A DNA stretch of 64,000 bases, from positions 496,001 through 560,000 of the forward strand of contig NZ_JALLPL010000001.1 of assembly GCF_023276355.1 (NCBI RefSeq). Reading direction: 5' to 3'. The notes below the pieces were generated by a model. That model was given only the letters and a program-made list of their open reading frames with translations. It made no database searches and was not told where the DNA came from. Origin of the DNA: Haloplanus sp. XH21. GTDB lineage: Archaea > Halobacteriota > Halobacteria > Halobacteriales > Haloferacaceae. The stretch's first letter is position 1. Each line of letters starts with the position of its first letter. The position numbers and the translations under genes were made by a program. Of the stretch, positions 43,510 to 52,458 are shown in pieces.

Positions 43510-46281
43510 TCAGGCGTTCTGCATCGCCCGGATGATGTCGGGCGCCTCGTCGAGCGCTTCGTCGAGGGCGTCGACATCGGGACCGCCACCCTGGGCGAAG
43601 TCGGGCGGTCCGCCGCCGCCACCGCCGACGCGGCTGGCGAGTTGCCCCACGATTTCGCCGGCGTTGACGCCGATGTCGTCCGGGACGCCGACGACGAACT
43701 GGGCGCTGTCGCCAGCGCCGCTTCCGAGGACTGCGACGGCGCCGTCGTCGACGATGGCGTTCGCCGTCGCGCGCAGTTCGTCGGCGTCGGCGTCCATTCG
43801 CCGGATGACCGCGGTGATGCCGCCGATGTCGACTTCCTCGCCTTCGGCGGCCGACGCCCGCACTTCGGCGAGTTCCTCCTTGAGGCGGTCGATCTGTTTA
43901 CCTCGTTCCTTCCACTCCTCGAAGAAGCGCTCGGCCGTCTCCGGCACGTCCTCGGGGGAGACATCGAGGACGTCGGCGGCGTCGTAGAGGGCGTCCTCCG
44001 TGCGCTGGGTCGCCTCGATGGCGGCGTCGCCGGCCGCGAAGACGATGCGTTCGACGCCGTCCTGAACGGGTTCGGTCGTGATGATCTTGATCGCGCCGAT
44101 GTCACCCGTCCGGGAAACGTGGGTGCCGCCACACGCCTGGACGTCCTCGTCGACCTGAATGAGGCGGATGGTCTGGCCCGGCGGGACGCCGCCCTGATAG
44201 AGGTCGAAGCCGTGCTCGGACTCGGCTTCGTGCCGGTCAGCCCACGCCTGAGTGACCTGCTGGTTGTCCATCACGACCTCGTTGGCGACGCGTTCGATCG
44301 CTTTGACCTCCTCGCGGGTGATGCGCTGGAAATGCCGCACGTCGAGGCGCGCCTGCTCCGTGCCCTTCTGGGCGCCCGCCTGCCGGACGTGTTCGCCGAG
44401 CACTTCGCGGGCGGCGTAGCCGACGACGTGGGTGGCCGTGTGGTGACGCATCAGGCTGAAGCGCCGGTCGGCGTCGATCCGGCCACGGACGAACTCGCCC
44501 TTTCCGGGGTTCTCGTCCGTGCGGTGGAGGATCACGCCGTCACGGCGCTGGACGTCGGTGACCTCGACGGTCGTCTCGTCCGTCGAGAGGACGCCACGGT
44601 CGGCCGGCTGGCCCCCGCCCTCGGGGTAGAACATGGTCTGGTCGAGCACCACGTCGTAACCGTCGTCGCGCTCGAAGACGTCGAGGACGACCGCTTCGAA
44701 CTCCGTGCGCTCCTGGTCGTCGTAGAACAGGCGGTCGGTGTCGGGGATGTCGTCGAGGCGCTCGTCGCGACTGGTCGCCGCCTCCGGGCCGCCGCCCGTC
44801 TCGTGGCGCTCCGCGACCAGCCCGTAGAAGTCGTCGGGGACGTCCACCTCGGCGCCGAACTCCGCAGCGATGTCCGCGACCATGTCCGGCTGGAGCCCGT
44901 GGGAGTCGTAGAGTTCGATCAGCGTCTCCCGCGGGATGGGGTCGCCGGCCTCGGCGTACTCCTCGGCGATGCTCTCGACCTTGCGAGTACCGCGTTCGAG
45001 CGTCTCCTTGTACTTGCGCTCCTCGGTCCGCACCATGTCGCGAATGGTGTCGCGGTTGGCGTACCCCAGGCGTTCGGCCTGCATGTCCACGAGTTCGTCG
45101 AGCGGGGCGTCGATACCCAGCGAATCGACCAGGCGCTTCGTGCGCCGAAGCACCATCCGGGCGAGATAGCCCGTGCCGACGTTCGAGGGGACGATACCGT
45201 CGCCGAGCATGTACGCGAGCGTCCGGCAGTGGTCGGCGATGGCGTAGATGTCTTCCAGGGGTTCGAGCAGGTCGGCGAGTTCGTCGGCGGAGACGCCGAG
45301 TTCGTCGGCCACCGCCGCGCGGGCGGAGGCGAGGTCCTCGACTTCGTCGATGTCGAGATAACCCGAGAGGCGGGCGGCCTCGCGGATGAGCTGTTGTTCC
45401 TCCTCCGTATGATCGATTCCCGCGTACTCCGTGAGGAAGTCGATCATCTCGGGGTAGACGGCCTCGTACACCGTCGAGGTGCCCTGACTCATCCACGTCC
45501 ACCGCTCCAGCCCGTAGCCCGTGTCGACGATGTAGGTGTCCATCGGGCTGTAGCGGTTGCCGTCTTTCATCTCGTACTCGCCCTCGGGGTCCTGCTCCAT
45601 CGACATGAAGACGAGCGTGGCGAGTTCGAGGCCGCGGTAGATGACCTCGAAGGCGGGGCCGGCGTTGCCGCCGCCGACCCACGGATCCTCGATGTACGTG
45701 ATCTCTTCGGGGTCGGCACCCATGTGTTCGAAGAAGTCGTCGCAGTATTCGACCGTCTCGTCTTTCCAGTAGACCTCGCCCTCGTAGGCGTAGTCGCCCT
45801 CGGCGTCCTCGCGGGCGTTGAAGGCGTGGTGGGCCATCATCTCGAAGGCCATCGTGTGCCGGCCCGTCTTGCCCACGTTGTCGATGTCCTGCATCCGAAT
45901 GCAGGGCTGGGAGATGGTGAGCGGGTTCGCCGGCGGCGGCGTCTCGCCCGACGTGACCAGGGGCTGGAAGTCGTAGATGGAGGCCTGGGTCAGCAACACG
46001 TCGTCGCGCCAGCGGTTCGCCGCGACGGGATAGGGGTCGATGCGCTCGTGGCCGTGGTCCTCGAAAAAGGAGAGAAAGGCCTCGCGCATCTCCTCGAGCG
46101 TGTAGGACTCGTCGAACCCGGGGTTGCCGATGAACGAGTAGTCGTCACAGGGTGGTTCCCCGCAGGTGTCACGCTCCGCGTCGCGCGCCCAGAAATGCAC
46201 GCCACACGAGGCACACTCCAGGCGGGTGAACCCCTCTTCCTCGAAGTAATCGAGGCGATAGGCGTCTTCGAGTTCGCTCAT
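43510..46281 (-). CDS. alaS: Alanyl-tRNA synthetase
   Basis: The 923-residue enzyme attaches alanine to tRNA-Ala and edits mischarged Ser or Gly. It is full length for the archaeal type: an N-terminal zinc-binding extension ([20 protein letters not shown]), the class II core ([38 protein letters not shown]), the editing domain with [20 protein letters not shown] and [15 protein letters not shown], and a C-terminal DHHA1 domain ending in a [15 protein letters not shown] loop. Confidence 0.98.
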   Translation of the reverse strand: MSELEDAYRLDYFEEEGFTRLECASCGVHFWARDAERDTCGEPPCDDYSFIGNPGFDESYTLEEMREAFLSFFEDHGHERIDPYPVAANRWRDDVLLTQASIYDFQPLVTSGETPPPANPLTISQPCIRMQDIDNVGKTGRHTMAFEMMAHHAFNAREDAEGDYAYEGEVYWKDETVEYCDDFFEHMGADPEEITYIEDPWVGGGNAGPAFEVIYRGLELATLVFMSMEQDPEGEYEMKDGNRYSPMDTYIVDTGYGLERWTWMSQGTSTVYEAVYPEMIDFLTEYAGIDHTEEEQQLIREAARLSGYLDIDEVEDLASARAAVADELGVSADELADLLEPLEDIYAIADHCRTLAYMLGDGIVPSNVGTGYLARMVLRRTKRLVDSLGIDAPLDELVDMQAERLGYANRDTIRDMVRTEERKYKETLERGTRKVESIAEEYAEAGDPIPRETLIELYDSHGLQPDMVADIAAEFGAEVDVPDDFYGLVAERHETGGGPEAATSRDERLDDIPDTDRLFYDDQERTEFEAVVLDVFERDDGYDVVLDQTMFYPEGGGQPADRGVLSTDETTVEVTDVQRRDGVILHRTDENPGKGEFVRGRIDADRRFSLMRHHTATHVVGYAAREVLGEHVRQAGAQKGTEQARLDVRHFQRITREEVKAIERVANEVVMDNQQVTQAWADRHEAESEHGFDLYQGGVPPGQTIRLIQVDEDVQACGGTHVSRTGDIGAIKIITTEPVQDGVERIVFAAGDAAIEATQRTEDALYDAADVLDVSPEDVPETAERFFEEWKERGKQIDRLKEELAEVRASAAEGEEVDIGGITAVIRRMDADADELRATANAIVDDGAVAVLGSGAGDSAQFVVGVPDDIGVNAGEIVGQLASRVGGGGGGPPDFAQGGGPDVDALDEALDEAPDIIRAMQNA

Positions 46282-46344
46282 TACACCCAGTTGGCCCGTC
46301 TCCGCCTAAAACAGTTCCGGGAACGGGTGTCTCGCGCCGCGAGG

Positions 46345-48624
46345 CTAGTCGTCCGCGAGCGCCAGCGCCGCCAGCATCGCCTCGAGTTGGACCCGCTCGT
46401 TCGCGCCCTCCGTGATGCGGTAGTCGGCCTCGCCGAGGCGTTCCATCAGGCGGACGGTGCGGCGCTCGTCGATGTCGAACTCCCAGGCCGAGCGGTGGAG
46501 CTGGTCGATGACATCGCCGCCGGCCATCCCGGAGTCGACCAAGAGCGTCTCGAGCGTCGACCGCGCCCGCTGGAAGTCGCCTTCGATGGCGGCCTCGACC
46601 ATCGACTCGACCTCCTCAGGGCGGGCGGTGCTGGTGACCATGTACACCGCCTCGTCGTCGACGGTGTCGCCCGTCGTCGCGGCCGCCTGAAGCGTGTTGA
46701 TCGCCCGCCGCATGTCGCCACCGGCGGCGTACACGAGGGCGTCGAGGCCGTCGTCGGTCATCTCGATGCCCTCGGTTTCGGCGATCTCCCGAACCTGCGC
46801 CGCGATGGCGTCGTCGGACAGCGGCGAGAATCGGAAGACGGCACACCGCGACTGGATCGGGTCGATGATGCGACTCGAGTAGTTACACGAGAGGATGAAG
46901 CGGGTGTTGTCGGAGAACTGCTCCATCGTGCGTCGGAGCGCTGACTGGGCGTCCGAAGTGTTGTGGGTCAGAATCCCGTTAGCGAGCATGAAGTTCGGCG
47001 TCCCCTCCATGCTGATGTTGTAGGCTTTCCCGCGGTGGCTGTACCCGATGCGGTTGATGCCCACGGTTCGAACCGCTTGTTTGCCACCGTCCGAAAGGAC
47101 TGAGGGCTCGAACTCCGATCGCTCGGAGTGTTCGTGATGGGGGAGGTCACCGTCACCGATGACGACGAAGGTGTATTCGTCACCGTACGTTTCCAGGAAC
47201 TCTTCTACCTTCTCCGTCTGTCCCCACAGTGCGGCGACTCCTTTGACTTCGATTACCGTATCGCCGAGCAAGAAGTCGGGGTGGTACACCGAGTCGGAGA
47301 GTTCGAACGACGGTTCGTACTCGTATTCGATATCCGCGTCCTGTAACGCCTTCCCGACTTCGTACTCCCAGTCTGACCGAACGAGGTGGCCGAGTTCCTC
47401 GCTGTGTCTGACGTTGCCACCGGTCGGCTCGTGGCCTTTTAGAGCATCCGAAACTTTCTGTGCGACTTCGGGGTCGCGCATCGGATTGTTGTCGCCACTG
47501 ATATCACAGACGGGATAGTCACAGTTCTCGACGCTCTTTTCGATGATAGCTGCCTTCTCATCGTCGTCCAGAGCGGCCCACCATTCGGCCGAAGCGGTCC
47601 CGATGTCTTCTTTCACTCTGTCGGGGTCGGCGTCGACGACCCACTCCTCCCACGGAGTTCCGGACCGCATCTCGCTGATCGTTTCACGGACCCGCTCGAC
47701 CGTCTCCTCGTCCATCTCCCAGGCGTTGACTCCGTGGAACTCTCCGCCGTAGTTCGGATTGTCTTCGCCTGCAAACCGCCCATCCGAGAGTTTCTCGACG
47801 ATCTTGCTTCGCCGCTCATCCGACCACGTTGTCCCGTGCATCGGATTCTTCTCGCCGCGCATCTCGCGGCTGTGTCCCTCATTCTTGCAGTCGACGGAAC
47901 AGAACTGACCTGCAGTCCAGGCGTCGCAGATGTCACACTGCGACACACCGATATCATCTTTGAAATCCGCGATCTCGTCACCGGGGGAGAGTTCCCAGAG
48001 TTCTTTTTCAACGAGGACCCCGTTCTCGTCGACGACGAAGAACGGGTGGGTCAGGCTTGCCAGAATCGTCCGTCCATCCTCCAGTTCGATTTCGAAGAAG
48101 TCCGCAACACCGGAATCCACGAGTGTTCCCTTGTCGGACTGTATCTCGTTCGTCTCGAAATCGACAGATGGGATCGGCTCACCGTCCCGTTTCACCTCCT
48201 CGATCGGCTTCACTTCCGGTTTCGATGGATATCCCGTAACCACCTCGGTCCCTGGCGGCACGCACAACGAGTCTGCCTCGTCGAGAAATATAATGCGGTA
48301 GTCGTAGCCGCCGAACGCGGACCGGGCGAAGTTCTTGATCCGGTCGCGCACTACGTCGATGCCGCGCTCGTCGGAGGCGTTGAGTTCGAGGAAGTTGCCC
48401 CGCCAGTCGTCGCCGTACATTTCACGGGCGATAGCCGTGGAACAAGTGGTTTTTCCCACGCCTGCAGGCCCTGAAAATAAAAGGTGCGGCAGGTCGTCGC
48501 GCTCGATGTAGCTCTGCAGGCGGTCGACGATGTCCTCCTGTCCCTTCACGTCGTCGAGGGTCTGCGGGCGATACTTCTCGATCCATATCTCGCGTCCCGC
48601 GGACGACCCCTCGTCCTCGCTCAT
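46345..48624 (-). CDS. rfcS: Replication factor C small subunit with intein
   Basis: The clamp-loader subunit places PCNA on primed DNA. Starting at ATG 48624, the precursor has 759 residues; removing a 435-residue intein leaves 324, the normal RfcS size. The extein shows the RFC box WIEKYRPQTLDDV, Walker A GPAGVGKTT, Walker B FLDEADSL, the SRC box SRIIDPIQSRCAVFRF, and the C-terminal collar domain. The intein occupies residues 121-555, directly after DEADSL in Walker B. The gene is divergent from the SAMP2-GNAT gene. Confidence 0.97.
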   Translation of the reverse strand: MSEDEGSSAGREIWIEKYRPQTLDDVKGQEDIVDRLQSYIERDDLPHLLFSGPAGVGKTTCSTAIAREMYGDDWRGNFLELNASDERGIDVVRDRIKNFARSAFGGYDYRIIFLDEADSLCVPPGTEVVTGYPSKPEVKPIEEVKRDGEPIPSVDFETNEIQSDKGTLVDSGVADFFEIELEDGRTILASLTHPFFVVDENGVLVEKELWELSPGDEIADFKDDIGVSQCDICDAWTAGQFCSVDCKNEGHSREMRGEKNPMHGTTWSDERRSKIVEKLSDGRFAGEDNPNYGGEFHGVNAWEMDEETVERVRETISEMRSGTPWEEWVVDADPDRVKEDIGTASAEWWAALDDDEKAAIIEKSVENCDYPVCDISGDNNPMRDPEVAQKVSDALKGHEPTGGNVRHSEELGHLVRSDWEYEVGKALQDADIEYEYEPSFELSDSVYHPDFLLGDTVIEVKGVAALWGQTEKVEEFLETYGDEYTFVVIGDGDLPHHEHSERSEFEPSVLSDGGKQAVRTVGINRIGYSHRGKAYNISMEGTPNFMLANGILTHNTSDAQSALRRTMEQFSDNTRFILSCNYSSRIIDPIQSRCAVFRFSPLSDDAIAAQVREIAETEGIEMTDDGLDALVYAAGGDMRRAINTLQAAATTGDTVDDEAVYMVTSTARPEEVESMVEAAIEGDFQRARSTLETLLVDSGMAGGDVIDQLHRSAWEFDIDERRTVRLMERLGEADYRITEGANERVQLEAMLAALALADD
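46960..48264 (-). other. RfcS intein (435 residues) with NUMOD3 repeats and PD-(D/E)XK-like nuclease
   Basis: The intein starts CVPPGTEVVTGYPSKPEVKP and ends NGILTHN before Thr. Block B is ILASLTHPFF. No LAGLIDADG motif exists. Instead there are a Cys cluster (CDICDAWTAGQFCSVDC, intein 110-126), NUMOD3-like GEKNPMHG, GEDNPNYGG and GDNNPMRDP repeats, and a nuclease-like core: WEYEVGKAL (E300), YHPDF (D330) and VIEVKG (E339, K341). This resembles Vsr/PD-(D/E)XK homing nucleases. Confidence 0.9.
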
Positions 48625-48707
48625 ACCGAATATAGGGGGTGGTCCGCACATAAACTCCCCGAGACGGGACCCGAACGTTCAGGGCGATCCACCCCCTTCA
48701 TCCGTCC

Positions 48708-49307
48708 ATGCCGACGGTACGCACCGAGGTGGTCGGGGAGGGCGTCGAGGAAGTTTCCCTCGACGCCGAGGCCACCTACGGCGACCTGCTCACGGCCCTG
48801 GGATTCAGCGCCCACGAGGCGGCGGTCATCGTCGACGGATCGCCAGTACCCGAGGACCGACGGATCGGCGCCGAGACGGACGAGGTGCGCGTCCTCCGTC
48901 TGGTCAAGGGCGGCAGCGACGCGGCCGGCGTCACCGTCCGTCCCGCCGACGACGACGACCATCTCGACGTGATGCGCGTCGTCGACGGCGCGGTGCTGGC
49001 GGCCGACGGCGAGACGGTGCGGGCGCGCATCGACGACGGCGAGGTACTGGTGGCGACGGCCGACGGAAGCGTGGTCGGCGCACTCGTCCACGACGACGGC
49101 CACGTAACGGCGGTTGCGGTGCGGCGACGCCGCCGCAGTCAGGGTATCGGCACCGCGCTCGTGATGGCGGCGCTCGACCGACAGGAGACGCTCACCGCCG
49201 ACTTCGACCCCGGTGTGCGACCCTTCTACGAGTCGCTGGGGTTCGATATCGAGGCGGAGGGCGACGGGGACCGCCTCCACGGACAGCGCGAACGACGTGA
49301 CCCCTAA
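48708..49307 (+). CDS. SAMP2-like ubiquitin-fold domain fused to GNAT acetyltransferase
   Basis: Residues 1-69 match the small archaeal modifier SAMP2: VSLDAEATYGDLLTALGFSA, VIVDGSPVPEDRRI and VRVLRLVKGG ending in the conjugation Gly-Gly (68-69). Instead of stopping, the frame continues with a GNAT domain (about 75-199) bearing the acetyl-CoA loop RRRRSQGIGTALV and a closing FYESLGFDIE. Free SAMP2 needs an exposed Gly-Gly for activation by UbaA, so a processing step after residue 69 would be required, or the domain serves only as an adaptor. No internal stop or frameshift is seen. Confidence 0.9.
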   Translation: MPTVRTEVVGEGVEEVSLDAEATYGDLLTALGFSAHEAAVIVDGSPVPEDRRIGAETDEVRVLRLVKGGSDAAGVTVRPADDDDHLDVMRVVDGAVLAADGETVRARIDDGEVLVATADGSVVGALVHDDGHVTAVAVRRRRRSQGIGTALVMAALDRQETLTADFDPGVRPFYESLGFDIEAEGDGDRLHGQRERRDP

Positions 49308-49999
49308 CCGCGCAGGCGACGCGAGCAGGCGACGCTCACCTCGTCGGCCCAGTAGAGCAGGGCCACCGTGAGCAGGAAGACGAGCGTCGAGAGATCCCAC
49401 GCGAGGCCGGTGAGCGTCGATCCGAACAGCGTCGTCGCACCGAGCAGCGGGAGGATGATGGAGAACGTACAGCCGACACAGGAGACGAGGCCGAGGGCGC
49501 CGGACAGGACCGCCCGCGTCGCGTCGAGCAGGCGCGCGTAGACGAGATACGTCATCGCGACGTAGCCGACGACCTTGAACGGGACGAGCGAGAGGCGGAG
49601 GTGTGGCGTCCCGTAGACGACGGCGGGCCCCCAGCCGGGAACGTTCCAGTGAATCGACGACACGGCGCCGCCGGGAAGCGGGTCGAGACCCACGAGGAGG
49701 ACGCCCCCTGCCCAGAACAGGAGGCCGAGATACGCGCCCGCAATCGCGACGGCGACGGTCCGCTGTCGGCGGTCGACCGACGGCGTGTCGGTGCGGAGCA
49801 TCGCCCACACCCCGACGTTGATCCAGACGAAGGGGTAGACGACGTAGCGCGGTTCCGTGACGACGACATCGGTCGTCGCGAGATACGCCGTGACGACGGC
49901 GATTTCGGCGGCGAGCACGAGACACCACCAGCGGATGGCGGCCGTCTCGGTCGCGAGGCGGCGTCGGAGCCGCGTCAGCGGGCCGTAGGCGCTGCTCAC
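49304..49999 (-). CDS. Haloarchaeal seven-helix membrane protein (231 aa)
   Basis: The frame begins with GTG at 49999 and encodes about seven hydrophobic segments (WWCLVLAAEIAVVTAYLATT, AGAYLGLLFWAGGVLLVGLD, VVGYVAMTYLVYARLL). A distinctive GLVSCVGCTFSIILPLLG segment contains a CxxC pair in a membrane helix that may bind metal or form a disulfide. The function is unknown, and it may belong to a DUF7546-type family (memory). It overlaps the GNAT fusion gene by four bases at the 3' end. Confidence 0.75.
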   Translation of the reverse strand: MSSAYGPLTRLRRRLATETAAIRWWCLVLAAEIAVVTAYLATTDVVVTEPRYVVYPFVWINVGVWAMLRTDTPSVDRRQRTVAVAIAGAYLGLLFWAGGVLLVGLDPLPGGAVSSIHWNVPGWGPAVVYGTPHLRLSLVPFKVVGYVAMTYLVYARLLDATRAVLSGALGLVSCVGCTFSIILPLLGATTLFGSTLTGLAWDLSTLVFLLTVALLYWADEVSVACSRRLRG

Positions 50000-50043
50000 G
50001 CGACCACCTCCGAGACGATCACGCGCACGCGGCGCTCAGACAT
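49996..50043 (-). CDS. Possible 15-residue leader peptide
   Basis: ATG 50043 opens MSERRVRVIVSEVVA, whose TGA overlaps the GTG start of the seven-helix membrane protein gene. Such tight overlap fits an upstream ORF with translational coupling. The frame is too short to judge from composition, so confidence is low. Confidence 0.25.
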   Translation of the reverse strand: MSERRVRVIVSEVVA

Positions 50044-50083
50044 GGCTAGAGAGTCCGTTTGGAGGACTATGACCGCTTCGACT

Positions 50084-51454
50084 TCACAGGTGGGCCTCGA
50101 CCAGGTCCCGCCCCGCGTCGAGCAGTTCGTCGACGCGGGCACGACTCCCGGCCTCGGCGTAGACGCGCAGTTTCGGCTCGGTGCCGCTGGGGCGGACCAG
50201 CACCCACGACCCGTCATCGAGGAGGAGTTTGAACCCGTCGACGGTGACCACATCCTCGACGGCGTGGCCGGCGAGACGGTCGGGGATGGCGTCCCCGAGC
50301 GACGCGATGACTCCCGCCTTGCGGTCGTCGGGGCAGTCGACGCTCACCTTGTCCGCGACGATGTCGCCGTGGGTGTCGAGCAGGCGGTCGACCCGGTGGT
50401 CCATCGGTTCCGCGGCCGCGACATCGGCCGCCAACAGCGCCATCGTGACGCCGTCCTTCTGGGGGATGTGGCCGCGGACGGTGAACCCGCCCGACTCCTC
50501 GCCGCCCATCAGGGCGTCGTGGTCGACCATGGCTTGGGCGACCCACTTGAAGCCGACCGCCGTCTCGAACACGTCCTCGCCGCGGGCCTCGGCGATGCGG
50601 TCGATGAGGAAGGTGGTGGAGACGGTGCGGACGGCCGGTCCCGACCGATCCTCGAGCAGTGCGTCGTAGACGGCGGCGAAAAACAGGTTCTCGTCGAGGA
50701 AGCCCCGTTCGGGTGTGACGACGGCGATGCGGTCGGCGTCGCCATCGTTCGCGATGCCCAGGTCGGCGTCGTGGGTTTCGACGGCGTCGACGAGGCCACC
50801 GAGGTTGTCCGCGCTGGGTTCGGGGCTGACGCCCCCGAAGTCGGCGTCGCGTTCACACCGCCGGCGGATCACCGTCGCGCCCGCGCCCTCGAGGAGTGCG
50901 TCGGTGACTCCGCGCCCACTGCCGTGGATGGCGTCGTAGACGACGGTCAGCCCGGAGCAGTCGGCGTCGGTCACCGACCGGGCCTGGGCGGCGTGGGCGT
51001 CGACGAGATCGACTCGGTCGGTCGATCCGCGCGGGCCGTCGTCACGCGGTTCGGCGAGGCGGGCCTCGATGGCGTCCGTCACCGCGGGCAGCGCCGGCGC
51101 GCCGTCGTCGGGGATGAACTTCACGCCGTTGTACTCGGGCGGGTTGTGCGAGGCGGTGACCATCAACGCGCCCGCGAGGTCACGGTCGACGACGGCCCAC
51201 GCGACCACGGGCGTCGGACAGTCACGCTGTGGAAGGAGCACGTCGAAGCCGTTGGCCGCGAGCACGTCGGCCAGCGATTCGGCGAATCCCTCCGAGGTTT
51301 CCCGGGCGTCGTAGCCGACGGCGACCGGAGCGTCGCGCCCCGCGTCGTCGAGATAGTCCGCGACCGCCTGGCCGACCATCCGCACGCGGTCGTCGGTAAA
51401 CGTCTCCAGGCGGGCGCGCCACCCGTCGGTACCAAAGGAGATGGCGTCGTCCAT
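50084..51454 (-). CDS. Phosphohexomutase (phosphoglucomutase/phosphomannomutase family)
   Basis: The 456-residue enzyme interconverts hexose 1- and 6-phosphates through a phosphoserine. The signatures are complete: ISFGTDGWRA at the N-terminus, VTASHNPPEYNGVKF with the catalytic Ser, metal loop IANDGDADRIAVV, sugar-binding MGGEESGGFTVRGHIPQKDG, and phosphate-binding VRPSGTEPKLRVYAE. It could serve glycogen-like, glycan or UDP-sugar synthesis. Sequence alone does not decide between glucose, mannose and glucosamine. Confidence 0.93.
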   Translation of the reverse strand: MDDAISFGTDGWRARLETFTDDRVRMVGQAVADYLDDAGRDAPVAVGYDARETSEGFAESLADVLAANGFDVLLPQRDCPTPVVAWAVVDRDLAGALMVTASHNPPEYNGVKFIPDDGAPALPAVTDAIEARLAEPRDDGPRGSTDRVDLVDAHAAQARSVTDADCSGLTVVYDAIHGSGRGVTDALLEGAGATVIRRRCERDADFGGVSPEPSADNLGGLVDAVETHDADLGIANDGDADRIAVVTPERGFLDENLFFAAVYDALLEDRSGPAVRTVSTTFLIDRIAEARGEDVFETAVGFKWVAQAMVDHDALMGGEESGGFTVRGHIPQKDGVTMALLAADVAAAEPMDHRVDRLLDTHGDIVADKVSVDCPDDRKAGVIASLGDAIPDRLAGHAVEDVVTVDGFKLLLDDGSWVLVRPSGTEPKLRVYAEAGSRARVDELLDAGRDLVEAHL

Positions 51455-51588
51455 ACGCTACCCTCCCGGGCGGCCGTCAAAAAGGCGTCGTGGTCCCCGG
51501 TCCGACGACGTGAACGAACGTCCAGTTCCGGGGCACGAGCGAAACAGTATTATCGATCATTATAGTATCGCCGCTGTGGGGTGAGACC

Positions 51589-51750
51589 ATGCCACTCGTC
51601 AAGACCCTCAAACAGATGTTCACCGCCGGCGAGCGCGCTGTCTACCGGTGTGACGCGTGTGGCGAGACGTTCGAGGCGGTCGTGGACGCGGAGGACCCGT
51701 CGTGTACAGCGTGTGGCGCCACGGAAGTGCGACAGATCAACCGTCTGTGA
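51589..51750 (+). CDS. Small zinc-ribbon protein (53 aa)
   Basis: ATG 51589 to TGA 51750 encodes 53 residues: a short helix (MPLVKTLKQMFTAGERAVYR), then CDACGETFEA and CTACGATEV, two CxxC pairs of a zinc ribbon. A TATA element TTATAGTA lies about 22-29 bases upstream. It resembles the 55-residue protein at 4819 in plan. Its role is unknown, and it may be an RNA or protein adaptor. Confidence 0.78.
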   Translation: MPLVKTLKQMFTAGERAVYRCDACGETFEAVVDAEDPSCTACGATEVRQINRL

Positions 51751-51767
51751 CTCGTCGACACGGAGGG

Positions 51768-52031
51768 CTACGCGTCGTCGGCGTTCGTCTCCGCGTCGGC
51801 GACGAGTCGTTCTTTGGCCCGTCGCGAGAGGGATTTGATCTCGTGTTCCCGGCTCATCGCCGCCGAACGAGTCTCGTAGCGTTCGGTGTAGCGGAGTTCG
51901 ACCGGGGTCCGCCCGCGGGTGTATTTCGCCCCCTCGCCGGCGTCGTGTTCCGCCACGCGTCGCTCGACGTCGGTCGTATAGCCCGTGTAGTAGGTACCGT
52001 CGCGACATTCGAGGATGTAGACGTAGTGCAT
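51768..52031 (-). CDS. GIY-YIG nuclease-domain protein, UPF0213/YhbQ-like
   Basis: From ATG 52031 the product has 87 residues, the usual size for this family. It begins HYVYILECRDGTYYTGYTTD, which includes the G-Y/Y-I-G-type active site, an Arg (VERRVAEH) and KYTRGRTPVELRYTERYETR with the catalytic Glu region. Stand-alone members act on DNA or RNA in repair or turnover. An in-frame extension to 52070 looks non-coding. Confidence 0.9.
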   Translation of the reverse strand: MHYVYILECRDGTYYTGYTTDVERRVAEHDAGEGAKYTRGRTPVELRYTERYETRSAAMSREHEIKSLSRRAKERLVADAETNADDA

Positions 52032-52167
52032 TGGTGGGGTGGGGGAGTCCCGGGCGGATAAGCGTTCCACACGCGCCGATCGCGTTGGGGACTGGCCGCG
52101 GTATCGGTGGGGTCACGCGGCGGGCGTGGACGGCGGCTTCGCGTGGTGATCGAACGGCGCTGCGGCG

Positions 52168-52316
52168 TCACGCGTTCGGGGCGCGGCGTCTGGGGACTTC
52201 GGCGATACCGGCGGTCGCCGAGCAGCTTGGACAGACGAGGAGTCGCCCACTCGCGTCGGCGAACACCCGCGCGAAGCGCTCCGAGACGGGCGACCGCAGT
52301 GATCGCAACGTGCCAT
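52168..52316 (-). pseudogene. Frameshifted small zinc-ribbon gene
   Basis: ATG 52316 reads MARCDHCGRP, and a second frame continues PVSERFARVFADASGRLLVC and PSCSATAGIAEVPRRRAPNA to the stop at 52168. The two halves would join into a 49-residue, two-CxxC zinc-ribbon protein if the CCC run after GGTCG contained one more C. The length (149 bases) confirms the loss of a single base. It could be a sequencing or assembly indel or a genuine pseudogene. Confidence 0.7.
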
Positions 52317-52458
52317 GATGACGCCGGCTACCACCGGTGCCGGCATCGCGCGTCGACCATCGCGCGGCCGATGGTCTCACACGCGTAAATGGCTGCTGCG
52401 CTGGCGGGGGGATGGAAACGAACGTCCAGAAACGGAGCGGAAAGCCGGAGATATCGTT

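Noticed and set aside
43171-46944. Plus-strand open frame of 1257 codons opposite alaS and rfcS
   Set aside because: It mirrors genuine minus-strand genes. High GC at third positions keeps antisense frames open, and the translation has no domain.
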